This document shows, one piece after another, positions 21,793 to 32,987 of a stretch of DNA of 64,000 nt (position 1 is the first letter of the stretch; every line of letters begins with the position of its first letter). The position numbers and the translations under genes are program-made. Under the pieces are notes generated by a model that had not been told where the DNA came from, searched no databases, and saw only the letters and a list, made by a program, of their open reading frames with translations. Origin of the DNA: Hyaloperonospora brassicae (lineage: Eukaryota; Oomycota; Peronosporomycetes; Peronosporales; Peronosporaceae). The DNA lies in assembly GCA_947650285.1 (NCBI GenBank), contig CANTFL010000195.1:124001-188000 (forward strand), given 5' to 3'.

Positions 21793-24700
21793 CTTCCTCA
21801 TTAAGTTTTGTACAGAGCTTGCATATCTGTTGCTTACAAAAAATGTGATATGCCTCCACTTTCTCGCTCAGTATAACTCAGATTGTCGATTTTTATATAA
21901 TTGCCTTTGCGCATGCTAATTAATTTGACTTTCATCTATTAAGCATATCAATTCATCGAATGGGGCACTTTATAATACTCCAACCATCGAATCTGCACGC
22001 TCTCTCAGCCAAGTAAAAAAAGCAGCAGCTGACCCCATAGCTTAATTTTAGCTCCCAATTTTTTGTATACATACTTCAGATCCGTCAAAAGGCTAGATGC
22101 TTATCGTTTCTTTACTATAATTACAGACCTTGCCATATAATGAGTCCATATCGTCCACCTCACGAATCTGATAAGGCTTTGCTCCGCACACTTAAGCAGC
22201 TGACCTCGCTAGCGGATAGTCAGCTACTTTAGGAGTCGAATCTCCTCTCGATTCTCCTCTTTCCTTTAATCGGACTCAGCCAACCCGTAGAGAAGACTTT
22301 AGCCAACACTGATTCTACATGCGCTTACGTTCGTATCCAAGATGCTGCTGGTATCTCGCTTGAAAATGCCCCTTCCACGCGTGGGCCCCCGGACCATGTA
22401 TTCCGCCACGCCAGGCAAAGAAGCCTGAGTTTTCCACTATTTCCAAATCTCTTTCTCATCAGCCGTGGGGTCTGCCCAACGACCCAAATACACCTTCGAA
22501 TTACGGGATAACTCCCATCATACTTCAGCATAATGCTGACCAATCCTCTGACATGTTTACGAGTCCAGAAAATAGTAATTTTTGCCAGCCATGCCATAGT
22601 GTCACTTGTCTTATCAGGAATTCACACTTTGTCCACGTCTTTTGCAATCTGCAAAGTACTCCTCGGTGATATTTTTCGCGAGCAGACGCCAGCGATTCCT
22701 TTATGTAGCCTTTCCTGCGCAGTCCGGCATGGAATACCTTCAACTTTTTCACCCCTCGTAGGAATTTCAACCTTAGTGGTCCGAGACTCGAAAAATCTCC
22801 CTCCACACAAGTGTTCTCGCAAGAGCGAGCGTTAATTACCACCGTTGTATGTTTCTACCTACTGATTATATGTTGATTGCAGCCGCTCTTTGCTCTTGCA
22901 CGATGCTGGTACGAGATTCGCTCACCTTCTGCCATTATTCTTGCCTGCAAAAATTTACTAGCGCAAGAGTACCAACGAAACCGCGGTGTCTTGATGGCTT
23001 ATGACCTGGCAGTTATTTAGCCGGTAAACTAACGTACCCAACAAACGGTATGTTGACACGCTTTCGGCGGGTAGCTATCGACGGGGTGTCCCGACGTTGA
23101 TTATACATAGACCGTGGCACACAAGGCTTTCAACGCTATGTAATTTTTCTTGTGCCACACATAGATGTTTGACGGAAAAAACATATTGGTTATCATTTGA
23201 TTGGGTCACCGTAGCGATTTTAAAAACCTCCACCGCCTATAAATAATAGGCAGCTCACGTACGGCTACAACCCCAATGAGACGATCTACGCGCCGTAGTA
23301 GATGACCTATATCCGAATTGTGTTGTAAGTAGCCATGTGACACTGCAATGTAAACTTGTATAGCTCTGACTTAGCAGCGGATGGTAGATTGCTTGTTGCT
23401 AATGGGTGTGAGAGCTGCCCTTTTGTGCACCACAAGGATTAATCACAGAAAACGCGTTGGCGTATGATCAAAACGGAATAGCAACTTCTCGTGATACTCA
23501 GTCTGACCTAAGGCTGATCACGTTACAAAAATCATTGCACAAACGTTTCCATTGAAAGATAAAGAGGTGTAACGGTGTGAGGTCCGTTGCGTTGGCATTT
23601 ATTTTGGCCGTGATGCGAATATTATCTCAGTGAATTATCTACTTCACAGTATCACCGACTGAGGAAGTATTTGATAGCAGTAGCTGACACCCTACTCAGT
23701 AGAATATACAAGTTGTTGGTTGGCCAATACGACTACCTGTAGAGAAGCGATGTGCGCAACGAATCGTAGGACCTTAATGAGCAGGCATATTAATTTACGA
23801 TGAGACTTGTGGGCGCTCTTAAAACAATATCGGTGTAGTGTAAAATGCGATTCGTTCCACATCTGTAAATGCGTGTCGTAATCGATGGATATCTGGTAAT
23901 CGACGAACGACGTCAGTTCTACGACCAAAACATTGGGTGCATCGTACAATCGGTAAGGCTGTCTATATCCTATGCTTACAAGTTTATACTGTTCGGCGCG
24001 ATTGTTACCGGTTGAACACACGTTATCCAACGTGAGTTAGCGTCCGGTCTGCTTCGAAACGGTATCTACAACCGAAACGACACTTCTGTATGATTAAGGT
24101 GCCTTCCACCGGCATACGGCTATTCCTATAACATATATTGTAATTATATAGTCTTGGGTGTAAACGCCATCAAGGATGTTTGCGTGTAGAAAGTAGATGA
24201 TCAGGACTGACATCGAGCTCATGCGTGTATCGAGAAAAACGGATCTGTCAAATGGGTTCAAATAATGAGAAATGCAGGAAGGGTATGCAATCACAATACA
24301 ATATAGTACGAATTTCCACAAAAGTTGTGCGTGTCGTCTATCACGAAAGTTTGCTGGCATTCCATCAATCATACAAAAAAGGAGCAAGCGAGTTCATTGC
24401 AAACTTGTCAAAGCTCACACGTTCTTGAATGAAGTGCATCACAAAGGTCGCTAGATGAAAGGGAGGCGATACATTGTATCGCGAGTTGAAAGAGTGAGCA
24501 CAACTTGGCTGTAGACAGTATGTCCAAAAGTACTGCTTATCATACAATCTACAAGGATACAACATGCGATTGAGACATGTGGTTATTCTTGGCATCCAGC
24601 ATGATGTACTTTTGGAAATTATTGCTGGTTGATGACCTGCAGATAGAACGACAGAAACGACGTGACAACCATATTATATCATCGTGAACAAAGAACAACG
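21793..24700. other. gene-poor stretch with one possible decayed coding fragment
   Basis: On the minus strand 22325-22842 has two overlapping open stretches with protein-like residues (LWHGWQKLLFSGL, YAEV-W, VYLGRWADPT in a shifted frame) that need several frame changes. It may be a transposon or zinc-finger gene remnant; unassigned. The rest shows no gene. Confidence 0.35.
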
Positions 24701-24934
24701 CAAGGCTCGAACGGCGGAAAAAAGCTCAACTAATCGCATTGCAGGTGAACAGCTACCGAAGATGCATAAGCGCAGCCAATCACTCGCTCCTAGTCATCAA
24801 CTTGCCGCAGGCGATACGCGCAAAATGAAAAATATGCAAACTTAGATATGAATCGTCATGTAGGTGATTGAACCGGTCGACAGCGCCGATGAACCACCTA
24901 GTCGCCCACGATCATCACCTTCGGCCGTTCCTCT

Positions 24935-26757
24935 TCACTTGTTGTTCATGCGCGACTTCTGCTTGCCTTCGGTCTCCTTACGCGCCGTGCCAGCTGAAGT
25001 CTGTGCAGCCTCCGACTTCTTGGCACGCGTTTGCTTGGCAGCTTCAAGCGTCTTCTCCGTGTTGGTCTCCTTTTGCGTCGTTGTTGGCTCCTTCGGTTTC
25101 GTCGCCATCGCCTCTGCTCTGGTTCCCATTCCTTTGACAGTATCAACTGCCGCTCCGACTTGCTCTTTAACCTTTTCGGTCATATTCTTAGCCATGTCTG
25201 CGGTTTTAGCAGCAATGCCCTCCGATTGCTCCTTCGCCTCACCGCTCTTCTCCTCGGTCTTGTCCTTCGCCTCGACAACCTTGTCCTTCGTCGACTCTTT
25301 CGCCTGACCAGCCTTGTCCTTTGCCTGGCCGGCCTTTTCCTGGGCCACGTCCTTGGCTTGACTAGCCTTGTCCTTTGCCGTGTCCTCCATCTCGCCAGCT
25401 TTGTCCTTTGCCTGGCCGGCCTTTTCCTGGGCCACGTCCTTGGCTTGGCTAGCCTTGTCCTGTGCCGTCTCCTTCATCTCACCGGCTTTGTCCATTGCCT
25501 GGCCGGCCTTTTCCTGGGCCACGTCCTTGGCTTGGCTAGCCTTGTCCTGTGCCGTCTCCTTCATCTCACCGGCTTTGTCCTTTGCCTGGCCGGCCTTTTC
25601 CTGGGCCACGTCCTTGGCTTGGCTAGCCTTGTCCTTTGCCTGGCCGGCTTTGTCCTGGGCCATGTCTTTGGCCTGACCTGCCTTCTCTTTTGCCGTCTCC
25701 TTCATCTCACCGGCTTTTTCTTTTACCTGGTCGGCTTTCTCCTGAGCCATCTCCTTTGCCTGGCCAGCCTTCTCTTCCGCTTTGGATGTGGCCATGCCCA
25801 CCTTCTCCTTGCCGTACTCGACAGACTCGTTGAAAGTGGCCTTCAAGTCGTCCTTCTTCTTTGCAGCGGCATCGGTGACCTCGGTCCCCTTCGCTTCAAT
25901 ACTTTGGGCCGTGTCCGATTCCTGAGCCGCGAGTTTGGCATTGTGCAAAGTCTCGGTAATGTAGTTCACGCTTTCCGACACAATCCCCGCGGTCGTCGAC
26001 GCCACTTTGCTGCCAAGTCCACCAGTCACCGTGTTGTCCACCTTGGCTGCCGTCGCCGACACACCCAGGCGAGCATCCAAGTCGCGCACCTTTTGCACAA
26101 CACCACTGCCGATACTGCTCACACCCAACTTCTCGTCCCCAAACTCGGCAGCTCGCACTGTCTCCCCCACTGCAACTTGGGCGCCGTGCGTCGCCTGTCC
26201 AGCCATGTTGCTAATGGCGTCGCGCAGCTTCGTCAACTGGTCCGAGGTCGTTTCCAGCGCTTCTGTCGCCAGCTGGCGACCAGAATTCACATAGTGGTGC
26301 AACGTGTCGACAGCCTCCTGTCCCTTCGACCCCGTATACTTGTCGTCATAGGCCATCGCTTGTTTCTGCAACTCGTCCAGCGAGTCGCGCACGCCCTGCA
26401 TGCCTTCAAGCGCCACGGGCACTGTCCGCTCCGACAAGTCCTGGCCCTGCGTCTTGAGCTTCTGCGTCGCCGAACGCGACGCGTCCAACGCCGCCTTGAG
26501 GTACTTGGTCGCCGGCTCGACATTCTCGTGGTTGTTCTGGTACTCATCCACGCGCTTCGTCAACTACACACACACCAGCCCCATCATAAAGACAAACCGT
26601 CAGCTTCCACCTATCCATGCAAACGTCAAGTCAAACTCCACCAGGTACGCACCTCGGTCAGATACGAGTCGGCCTTCTGCGTCGTCTCATGGATCTGCTC
26701 CCTCGCGCGGTCAATGTCGGGGCGGTGCGCGTCCATTTTGCTCTGTAGATCAGTCAT
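24935..26757 (-). CDS. large LEA-like protein with N-terminal family domain and 29-residue repeats
   Basis: Two exons: 26653-26757 and 24935-26563, with an 89-bp GT-AG intron. This gives 577 residues starting MTDLQSKMDAHRPDIDRARE. Residues 1 to about 260 are a helical domain shared with the 282-residue protein at 48403-49340: both have EQIHETTQKADSYL/EQIHKGTEETKSYL, an intron at the same place, and LDARLGVSATAAKVDNTVTGG versus LDRALGVSATAMKVDDKVTGG. The C-terminal half is LEA_4-like, Lys/Ala/Glu/Gln-rich, and includes four copies of a 29-residue unit. The C-terminus matches the short gene at 2469-3098. No signal peptide or membrane span is seen. Role inferred: stress-protective or membrane/lipid-coating amphipathic protein. 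Confidence 0.8.
25334..25681 (-). repeat. 87-bp in-frame coding minisatellite, four units
   Basis: The string CTTTTCCTGGGCCACG starts at 25334, 25421, 25508 and 25595, exactly 87 bp apart. Each unit encodes 29 residues (DKASQAKDVAQ, EKAGQAKDKAG, EMKETAQ), that is 11+11+7, not a multiple of 11. Units are nearly identical, which implies recent expansion. Confidence 0.9.
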
Positions 26758-27567
26758 TCAAAGGGGTCAAGAGCCGTTGCAGTTGGTCGTGAACTTGTTG
26801 CTCGAGTAGTAAATCGCTCAATGGCCAACGACAACGTACCTGGAGGCGCGAGCTGAGGGACCCGTTGGACTCGTGCAGAGACTTCGACGGCGTGGAGGAC
26901 CACCTCGTCCCAAGTCGTAGTAGTGGGTGCGACGGCGTGCGGGGGGTGCCCCCACGCGCGATGGCCCTGGACAACGGTCGCCAAATTCCTTTCATTATTC
27001 CAATGGCTTCGCTGGACGAAAAACCGAAAGTGCGAAGGGGTTTCGACGACTGTTTCTCAACTGGAAGAACCTGCGCGTCCAAAGGATCGAGCAACGCGTC
27101 CTCTCGAACACGTCGGCCCGAGCGCGCGCGATGCCATTGGCTCGCGACGGTTCGCGGACGGCCAATCGATCTCGAGCGATCCCGTCAGCTTCAACATCCA
27201 CGAGGGGTCAGCGTGCACCAGCGATGAGGAGGCGGATGTCTCAGGGGTACGAACGAAATCGATCGGAAACGACCGAATCGGATTGGCCGAAAGGTCTCTG
27301 CGGCCATTGAGAACTTGTGCGACGGATGTGTACAGACCGCGAGCGAAACGATCGATCGATTGATCGATCGATCAGTCGCACAGGATCTGGTCACGAAGTC
27401 TCAGCGTCTGAAGTGTGTCTGCGTAGTCAAAGGACCGCAGTTGGTAGTGAAAGTTTATGCATATGCTCCTCATACACACGACGGGCAGAGACATTTCGAG
27501 TATATTGAGTGCTACGAAACTTACACAACTGCTGCAGTTGTCTCTGAGGCCGCGACACGCACGTCGT
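26758..27567. other. intergenic, with ATCG-rich simple repeat
   Basis: Upstream region of the large LEA-like gene. Contains GATCGATCGATTGATCGATC near 27348-27373. Several overlapping ORFs occur on both strands around 26.9-27.3 kb, none with recognisable content. Confidence 0.4.
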
Positions 27568-28314
27568 CTATGAGGTCTTTTTGGTACCCAATGTGCTGGC
27601 CACATACTCGAGCGACGACGACACTGCACCAGTGGCGCGTTCCATCAGCGACGGGTCGGCGGCTTTCGGATCGTCTGGTTTGATCTTCTCGGCAGCGTCC
27701 GAAGCCATTGTAGAAACACCGTCGGCAGCGTCCAAGGCCATGTTCGAAACACCTTCGGCAGCGGCGGACGCGTGGTCGGCCATCGACTTTTGCGTTGCGG
27801 CAAATTGGTTCTGCAGCGCCTCAAAGCCGTGGAAAGTCGACTCGCGCGTCGAGTTCATGAGCCACGAGACAGTGTCCTGGACCGACTCCATTGCACTGGA
27901 TCCGCTGTCCTTGGCGCGGTCGGCTTTGTCGTTGATCGAGTCGCGCACGCGCTCGTCGTACGACTTGGCCGACTTGCCGAGATCCTCCAGCGCCGAGTGC
28001 GCGTGGTCCATCGTGCGCTTGGCCGACTCGACGGCCGAGTCCGACGCGTTGTTGCCGCTCGCGCGCAGGTCTTCGCCCGCTTTCTTGAGCTTGGCGACCG
28101 AGTCGTGGGCCCGGTCCATTGCGGTCTGGAAGAAGGACGTGGCCGAGTCCTTTGACGACTTGTGCGAGTTGTCGTAGTCGCTGAACTTGCTCTTGAGCGA
28201 GTCCAAGTAGCTCGAGGCTTCGGTCGCGCCGCTGTGCATGAGGTCCTGCAGCTTGGCGAACTCCTTTTCAGTGGCGCTGCTGGAGCTGGTCGAGGTGTTG
28301 TCAGTGATACCCAT
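27568..28314 (-). CDS. LEA-like amphipathic helical protein, third paralogue
   Basis: 248 residues from MGITDNTSTSSSSATEKEF. This start was chosen because it aligns with MAIADTTMNNSS of the copies at 34702 and 37381; a longer ORF begins upstream (ATG 28449). From ATEKEFAKLQDLMHSGATEA to STRESTFHGF it is almost identical to those two copies. The C-terminal third diverges (SAAAEGVSNMALDAADGVST). Composition is rich in Ala, Ser, Asp and Lys with (h)xxx(h) spacing, so a long amphipathic helix is expected. The start of the domain also resembles the family domain of the protein at 48403. No introns. Stress-protective role is inference. Confidence 0.75.
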   Translation of the reverse strand: MGITDNTSTSSSSATEKEFAKLQDLMHSGATEASSYLDSLKSKFSDYDNSHKSSKDSATSFFQTAMDRAHDSVAKLKKAGEDLRASGNNASDSAVESAKRTMDHAHSALEDLGKSAKSYDERVRDSINDKADRAKDSGSSAMESVQDTVSWLMNSTRESTFHGFEALQNQFAATQKSMADHASAAAEGVSNMALDAADGVSTMASDAAEKIKPDDPKAADPSLMERATGAVSSSLEYVASTLGTKKTS

Positions 28315-28834
28315 ACTGGAAGGGCGAAAGTCGCGTGAAGGGACTGTGTGTGTGCTCGAGGGCGAATGGAAAAGTGATGTGGACGTGCTGACCGTTTCGG
28401 GCACTGAGCGGTCGATCTGAATTTTGAAGCCGCCGGTAGCAGCCGACATCTTCACGGTCGATGGGCACCTAAATCTTTTTTGGATCGTCGGATGGATCTG
28501 GTAGAGATGAGTTGGGATAGTCTGCGAAATCTCTCTCGCCTCTGCTAGAGTGGTGGTGGTGTCAAGTACGTCCATTATTATGATAACTAACGACTGATAA
28601 GTGTGACAAGAAGTACGGCCCGGGTGTCGGGTCGACAACTAAAGGGCTCCGTAGAGCCAGGGGCGACGGCAACGAGGTCAGAGACCCTCCTACCGAAGCC
28701 AACTCCGAGTCAATCAGCCGCTGGCGCGACCAAGTAGACTGGGGACATGCGTACCGCCGGAGGGCAGCACGTACAACGCGGGTATGCTGCCATATAAGGC
28801 AACAAACCCCTTTAGGAACGCTTGCGCGGCCCCC

Positions 28835-29560
28835 GACGTGGAGCGCGATCACCGAAGTGACGCGTGGCGTGGAGAACGCCAACCCGCCATGTATCTATCT
28901 CTCCGAGGAGCTCAACCATCTGCGATGGTGGCCCCCTTCAGCCGCTGGCGCGGCCCCGACGTGGAGCGCGATCACCGAAGTGACTGCGTGGCGTGGAGAA
29001 CGCCAACCCGCCGTATATCTCTCCGAGGAGCTCAACCATCTGCGATGGTGGCCCCTTCAGCCGCTTGCGCGGCCCCCGACGTGGAGCGCGATCACCGAAG
29101 TGACTGCGTGGCGTGGAGAACGCCAACCCGCCATGTATCTATCTCTCCGAGGAGCTCAACCATCTGCGATGGTGGCCCCCTTCAGCCGCTTGCGCGGCCC
29201 CCGACGTGGAGCGCGATCACCGAAGTGACTGCGTGGCGTGGAGAAGCCAACCCGCCATGTATCTATCTCTCCGAGGAGCTCAACCATCTGCGATGGTGGC
29301 CCCCTTCAGCCGCTTGCGCGGCTCCCGACGTGGAGCGCGATCACCGAAGTGACTGCGTGGCGTGGAGAAGCCAACCCGCCGTATATCTCTCCGAGGAGCT
29401 CAACCATCTGCGATGGTGCCCCTTCAGCCGCTGGCGCGGCCCCGACGTGGAGCGGATCACCAAGTGACTGCGTGGCTGGAGAAGCCAACCCGCCGTATAT
29501 CTCTCCGAGGAGCTCAACCATCGGATGGTGGCTCCCTCAGCGCTTGCGCGGCCCCTTGAC
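28835..29560 (+). repeat. minisatellite, about 120-bp units, six full copies plus a partial
   Basis: GACGTGGAGCGCGATCACC-type starts occur at 28835, 28958, 29078, 29203, 29327, 29444 and (diverged) 29558, so unit lengths run from 114 to 125 bp. Units contain CTCCGAGGAGCTCAACCATC and CCTTCAGCCGCT. Length varies by small indels, and the last two units are more decayed. ORFs of up to 227 codons cross the array only because of the repetition; the frame is not kept by all units, so I treat it as non-coding. Confidence 0.85.
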
Positions 29561-30887
29561 GTGGAGTGTGCGCTCGCCGCACGGCCACGTGGCGGGGGTA
29601 CGCCTCCAGTCCGTAAACACCCCTGCTAGGGCCGCTTGCGCGACCCGTCGGTCTCCTACGCCACACCCGCGACTGCGAGTGCAGCGTGCCCGCGTCAGAT
29701 CTTCGACCACGTCGGCTCCCCAAGGGAGGATCCTCCGACGTGACTGCCCCGAAGGGAAAAAGACTGGCTTGAGCTGAACCGTGAAAATTTGGGAATCCTC
29801 AGCTGAAGGGGCTGCTGCTCCAGTAGAGTGGACTCGGTGGTAGATACAACCGCAGCTGGACGGACAAACGGTCGTTGCCCACACTAAGCCATGTACGTGC
29901 GGTTCTTGGCTAGCCCATAGCTCGTAAGCGTGAGGATGTGACTAAAGCGCTTGGCGTGTGGCAACTAAGGTGTCGTTGTGACGCAACGATGCGGCACACC
30001 ATCGCCGTTGCCAACGCCAGTGAATTGCAACGACACTCTTCGTAGGACGCGCATTGACAGGAAAAAAAGAGTTTGGCAGCTGCGCCTATTGTCGTCTCGA
30101 GCCCGTCGTGCCGATGGTCGTCCATTTTATCCTGCGATGTCGTTCATCACACACGACTGAAGAGTTCTGATATTGCATCGGTCTGAGGTGCACGTCATGT
30201 GTGCGACTCAAGCTGCAGGCTGATCGTCACTAGGTTTTGTTCGCATCGACGGTCAGCAGTGAGTATCAGTGCATCACTGAGCTTGTGGCTTTCGAATAGG
30301 TGGCTTTCCTTCTTGTACAAATTTAGTTGAAGCCATTCGCGTGGCCTCAGCTTTGCAATCATAGCAGGGCACGACATGTCCGAAGTTATGTCGACATGTG
30401 CCATTGGCTTTCGAGGAGCCCCGATTCGAGCGAGGGATGGACAGAGTGTCAGCGGCCTCACCGCGACATGCACCGCACATGTATACAATCACAAGTCATT
30501 GTGTTTGTCTATCTTAACGACACTGTGTAGCTGCAGTTGTCACGGTCGACTTGCTCACTATGACCGTCGACCTCCTTACCGTGACTTTCGACTTCATCAG
30601 CGGTCTCCGCCAGCAACTTGAAACATTTCTAGCCGCGTCATTACCTCGAACATCGACCTGCGCATGCTGCCAAGGGCTTGCTGCCTGCATCAAGCAGCCG
30701 ATGTTTGAATCTGAAATGCCAGTACCCAGCTTTGTGGTGCTTCTCGTTCAGCTGCACCTCATGCAGCCTGGACCTACGATTCACGTCCCCTATCAATTCC
30801 ACTTTCGGGCCTCGAATGTGTCGATACTGACCAACGCAATTTTATAAGGACAAGTTACTATCTTCTACTCTACACAAAGGTACTCGC
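29561..30887. other. no supported gene
   Basis: Short ORFs on both strands without recognisable content. It separates the minisatellite from the left palindrome arm. Confidence 0.45.
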
Positions 30888-31099
30888 ACATGCTCGTGCA
30901 TACCTGTCATTACGTCGAGCTCCTCATCCACTGCCTTTGCACCACCTGGTGAAGTATCCTTTGTGCGCGGATATGTGTACACATCGTACCCAGTACTCTC
31001 CGCGACTGCGTCCCTGCCACGCATCTGACGTCCGAGTCGAGAGCACGCTTTACTACCCACAGCGGAGATGGCCAGCACTCAAGTCCACCTTCTTCTTGG

Positions 31100-32194
31100 C
31101 TACCGTCGCATCGGTTTCGATGCTCCATCAGCGTTCTCTTCCTCGGTCTCGCTTCCACTATCATCGCGACCGTCACCTTCCGTTCCATCTGGAAACAGAA
31201 TCGCGCACACGCGCTCGTCGATAAGCCACTCGTCCTCATACACCGGCAGCGCCAAGAAAAACCCGACCACGTCGACGGGATCCAGCTCGTCGTCCTCGCC
31301 CGACGGTCGCATCCACTCGGCCATGTCAGCCAGCACGCCGTTGTCGAAGCGAAAGTCGCGCTGTTCCTCCCCAAACGTCTCGTCGTCGTCTCTCTTTGCC
31401 TCGTCCACTGCCTTCACGTTGATCTTCTGTACCACCTGCTCGTCGTCCTCCTTCCCCTCCGCCTTCTTCTCCTTCTTCTTGCACGCTTCGTCACCATCCA
31501 GTCGCTCATCCACTCGCTCGTCTTCCCCTTCGCCTTCCACTTCTTCTTCTTCTTCGCCTTCCCTCGACAGCAGCACCGATCCGTGTTGATCCTCGTAGTG
31601 ACTCTTGGGATACGAATGTTCACACGCCAGTTCAAAGTACAGCAGCTCTCGGGGCGACGGATCGTCGTCGCCAAACGCCACCACGAGCGAGAACTTGACG
31701 AGCGACCACTCGGCCCCATCGACTCCATCTCTCTCCTCCTCCGCCTCGCGCCTCCTCGTCCTCTCGAACCTGTAGTTGGTGTACATCTTCTTCGTGCCGT
31801 CCGTCGCACACGTACCTGCCGTCTGTTTGCGCTTCTTAACGCTCGCTCTCGAGCGCCTCAACGGCCAACACACGCTCGTGGTCATGACCACGTCCCGCCG
31901 GCCGTCGTAGACGCAGCCGCAGCTTTCCACCGTCAGCGTCTCGGCCAGCGTCTTGTACACCGGCGACGGACTCGTGACGCCCGTGATCAGATCCATCGCC
32001 ACGGGGTGTTGTCCGAGCCGTTCGCGCGCTCGCGCCGTCTCGAACGCGAGTCGCGCGTGGGCGCTCAGAGCCCGCAGAGCGTCCAGCCGCAGCGCCACGT
32101 CGCGGCCCTCCAAGTCGCGGACCACGCGCTCAATGGCCGCGTCCACGTCGGCGGCGAAGCTGCACCCGCGACGGTCGAACGCGCCTTCCGACAT
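31100..32194 (-). CDS. gene A (left copy), unrecognised acidic protein
   Basis: 364 residues from MSEGAFDRRGCSF at 32194; the ORF is open to another ATG at 32302. N-terminal helical part (AADVDAAIERVVRDLEGRDVALRLDALRALSAHARLAFETAR), then LITGVTSPSPVYKTLAETLTVESC, a segment WSLVKFSLVVAFGDDDPSPRELLYFELACEHSYP, a long Glu/Lys/Asp low-complexity linker, and an acidic end with WLIDERVCAILFPDG. Two strongly conserved-looking globular blocks flank the linker, but I cannot name a family. The right-arm copy (355 residues) differs mainly by a shorter acidic linker. Divergent with gene B, 349 bp between starts. No intron seen. Confidence 0.65.
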   Translation of the reverse strand: MSEGAFDRRGCSFAADVDAAIERVVRDLEGRDVALRLDALRALSAHARLAFETARARERLGQHPVAMDLITGVTSPSPVYKTLAETLTVESCGCVYDGRRDVVMTTSVCWPLRRSRASVKKRKQTAGTCATDGTKKMYTNYRFERTRRREAEEERDGVDGAEWSLVKFSLVVAFGDDDPSPRELLYFELACEHSYPKSHYEDQHGSVLLSREGEEEEEVEGEGEDERVDERLDGDEACKKKEKKAEGKEDDEQVVQKINVKAVDEAKRDDDETFGEEQRDFRFDNGVLADMAEWMRPSGEDDELDPVDVVGFFLALPVYEDEWLIDERVCAILFPDGTEGDGRDDSGSETEEENADGASKPMRR

Positions 32195-32543
32195 GGCGCG
32201 CGCCGTCCTCTCGTCCGCAGTCACTCGATCGGTCCACTCCCGGCTCGATCTCGTCAGCCGGTGCGGGTCACGTCCTGCCACGTGCGACATGTGCGACACC
32301 AAATCGATTGGACAGCAGACGCCGACGAGATCGGACGTGGGACTGGCGATCTATGCGACACGTGAGTCACTGCTGACTCGATCGGCCGACTCGCAGCGAC
32401 TGTCGGACCGACCGACAGACGCGCCGACAGCCAGTGACCGGTCGGTCTCCAGGGGTTTTTCAACGCGCTGCAGAGCTGTTCCGGTCGGTCGTCTGGTGGC
32501 GCACTCGAACAACGTCACGTCCGGTGCTGTATATCGACCCGCG
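32195..32543. promoter_or_regulatory. shared intergenic region between divergent genes A and B (left arm)
   Basis: 349 bp separating the chosen start codons of A (-) and B (+); the mirror region is 40306-40654. Rich in CGATCG and GTCGGTCGGTC-type motifs. A bidirectional promoter is inferred from layout only. Confidence 0.4.
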
Positions 32544-32987
32544 ATGGAGTGTCCCGACGCTTTCATGGCCGACGACGCGTGCGGTGTCCACTTTGCCGAA
32601 CGCATTCCCGCGACGGAGTTCGAGCGGCAGGCGGTGGAGGTCACGGCGCGAGAGGTCGCGCGTCTGAACGCGGCGGTGCGTGCGCGTCCCGCGATCGGCG
32701 CGCGCTCGACGTTCTTCCAGGACGAGCAGAACGTGGCGAGGGGACTGCCGGTGTTCCAGGGCACACACACGCGGTTCGTGTACGACGAAGAGGCGGGGGA
32801 GGAGATTGTGGCGGTCGTGGACGTGACGCGGGAGGCGCTGGAGGACGGACCGGTGGTGCGCACGGTCGCGGAGCTGGACGTGGACGTGGGCGCGGAGGAC
32901 GACGACGAGGACAGGGACGAGGAAGAAGATCGGGGAGGAGGAGGAGGAGGAGGAAGAGAGGACGGGGGAGCTGGATGCCGTCTGTAG
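32544..32987 (+). CDS. gene B (left copy), truncated by a frameshift in a GAG-rich tract
   Basis: 147 residues starting MECPDAFMADDACGVHFAER. Identical in the first part to the 193-residue right copy (ATEFERQAVEVTAREVARLN, RSTFFQDEQNVARGLPVFQG, FVYDEEAGEEIVAVVDVTRE). In the left copy the tract after EEEDRG lacks two bases relative to the right copy, so it runs into GGGGGGREDGGAGCRL and stops. The lost part is the C-terminal 45 or so residues. Likely a broken or altered copy. Function unknown. Confidence 0.6.
   Translation: MECPDAFMADDACGVHFAERIPATEFERQAVEVTAREVARLNAAVRARPAIGARSTFFQDEQNVARGLPVFQGTHTRFVYDEEAGEEIVAVVDVTREALEDGPVVRTVAELDVDVGAEDDDEDRDEEEDRGGGGGGGREDGGAGCRL

Noticed and set aside
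25031..26809. 592-codon plus-strand ORF opposite the LEA gene
   Set aside because: Shadow of the strongly biased minus-strand coding repeat (Leu/Arg/His-rich, no domains).
28784..29467. 227-codon ORF across the minisatellite
   Set aside because: Unit lengths vary without regard to 3 and neighbouring frames are equally open; composition follows the repeat.
31414..31809. Arg-rich ORF inside gene A
   Set aside because: Alternative frame of the acidic coding sequence; the Glu/Lys tract reads as Arg/Lys in the other frame.
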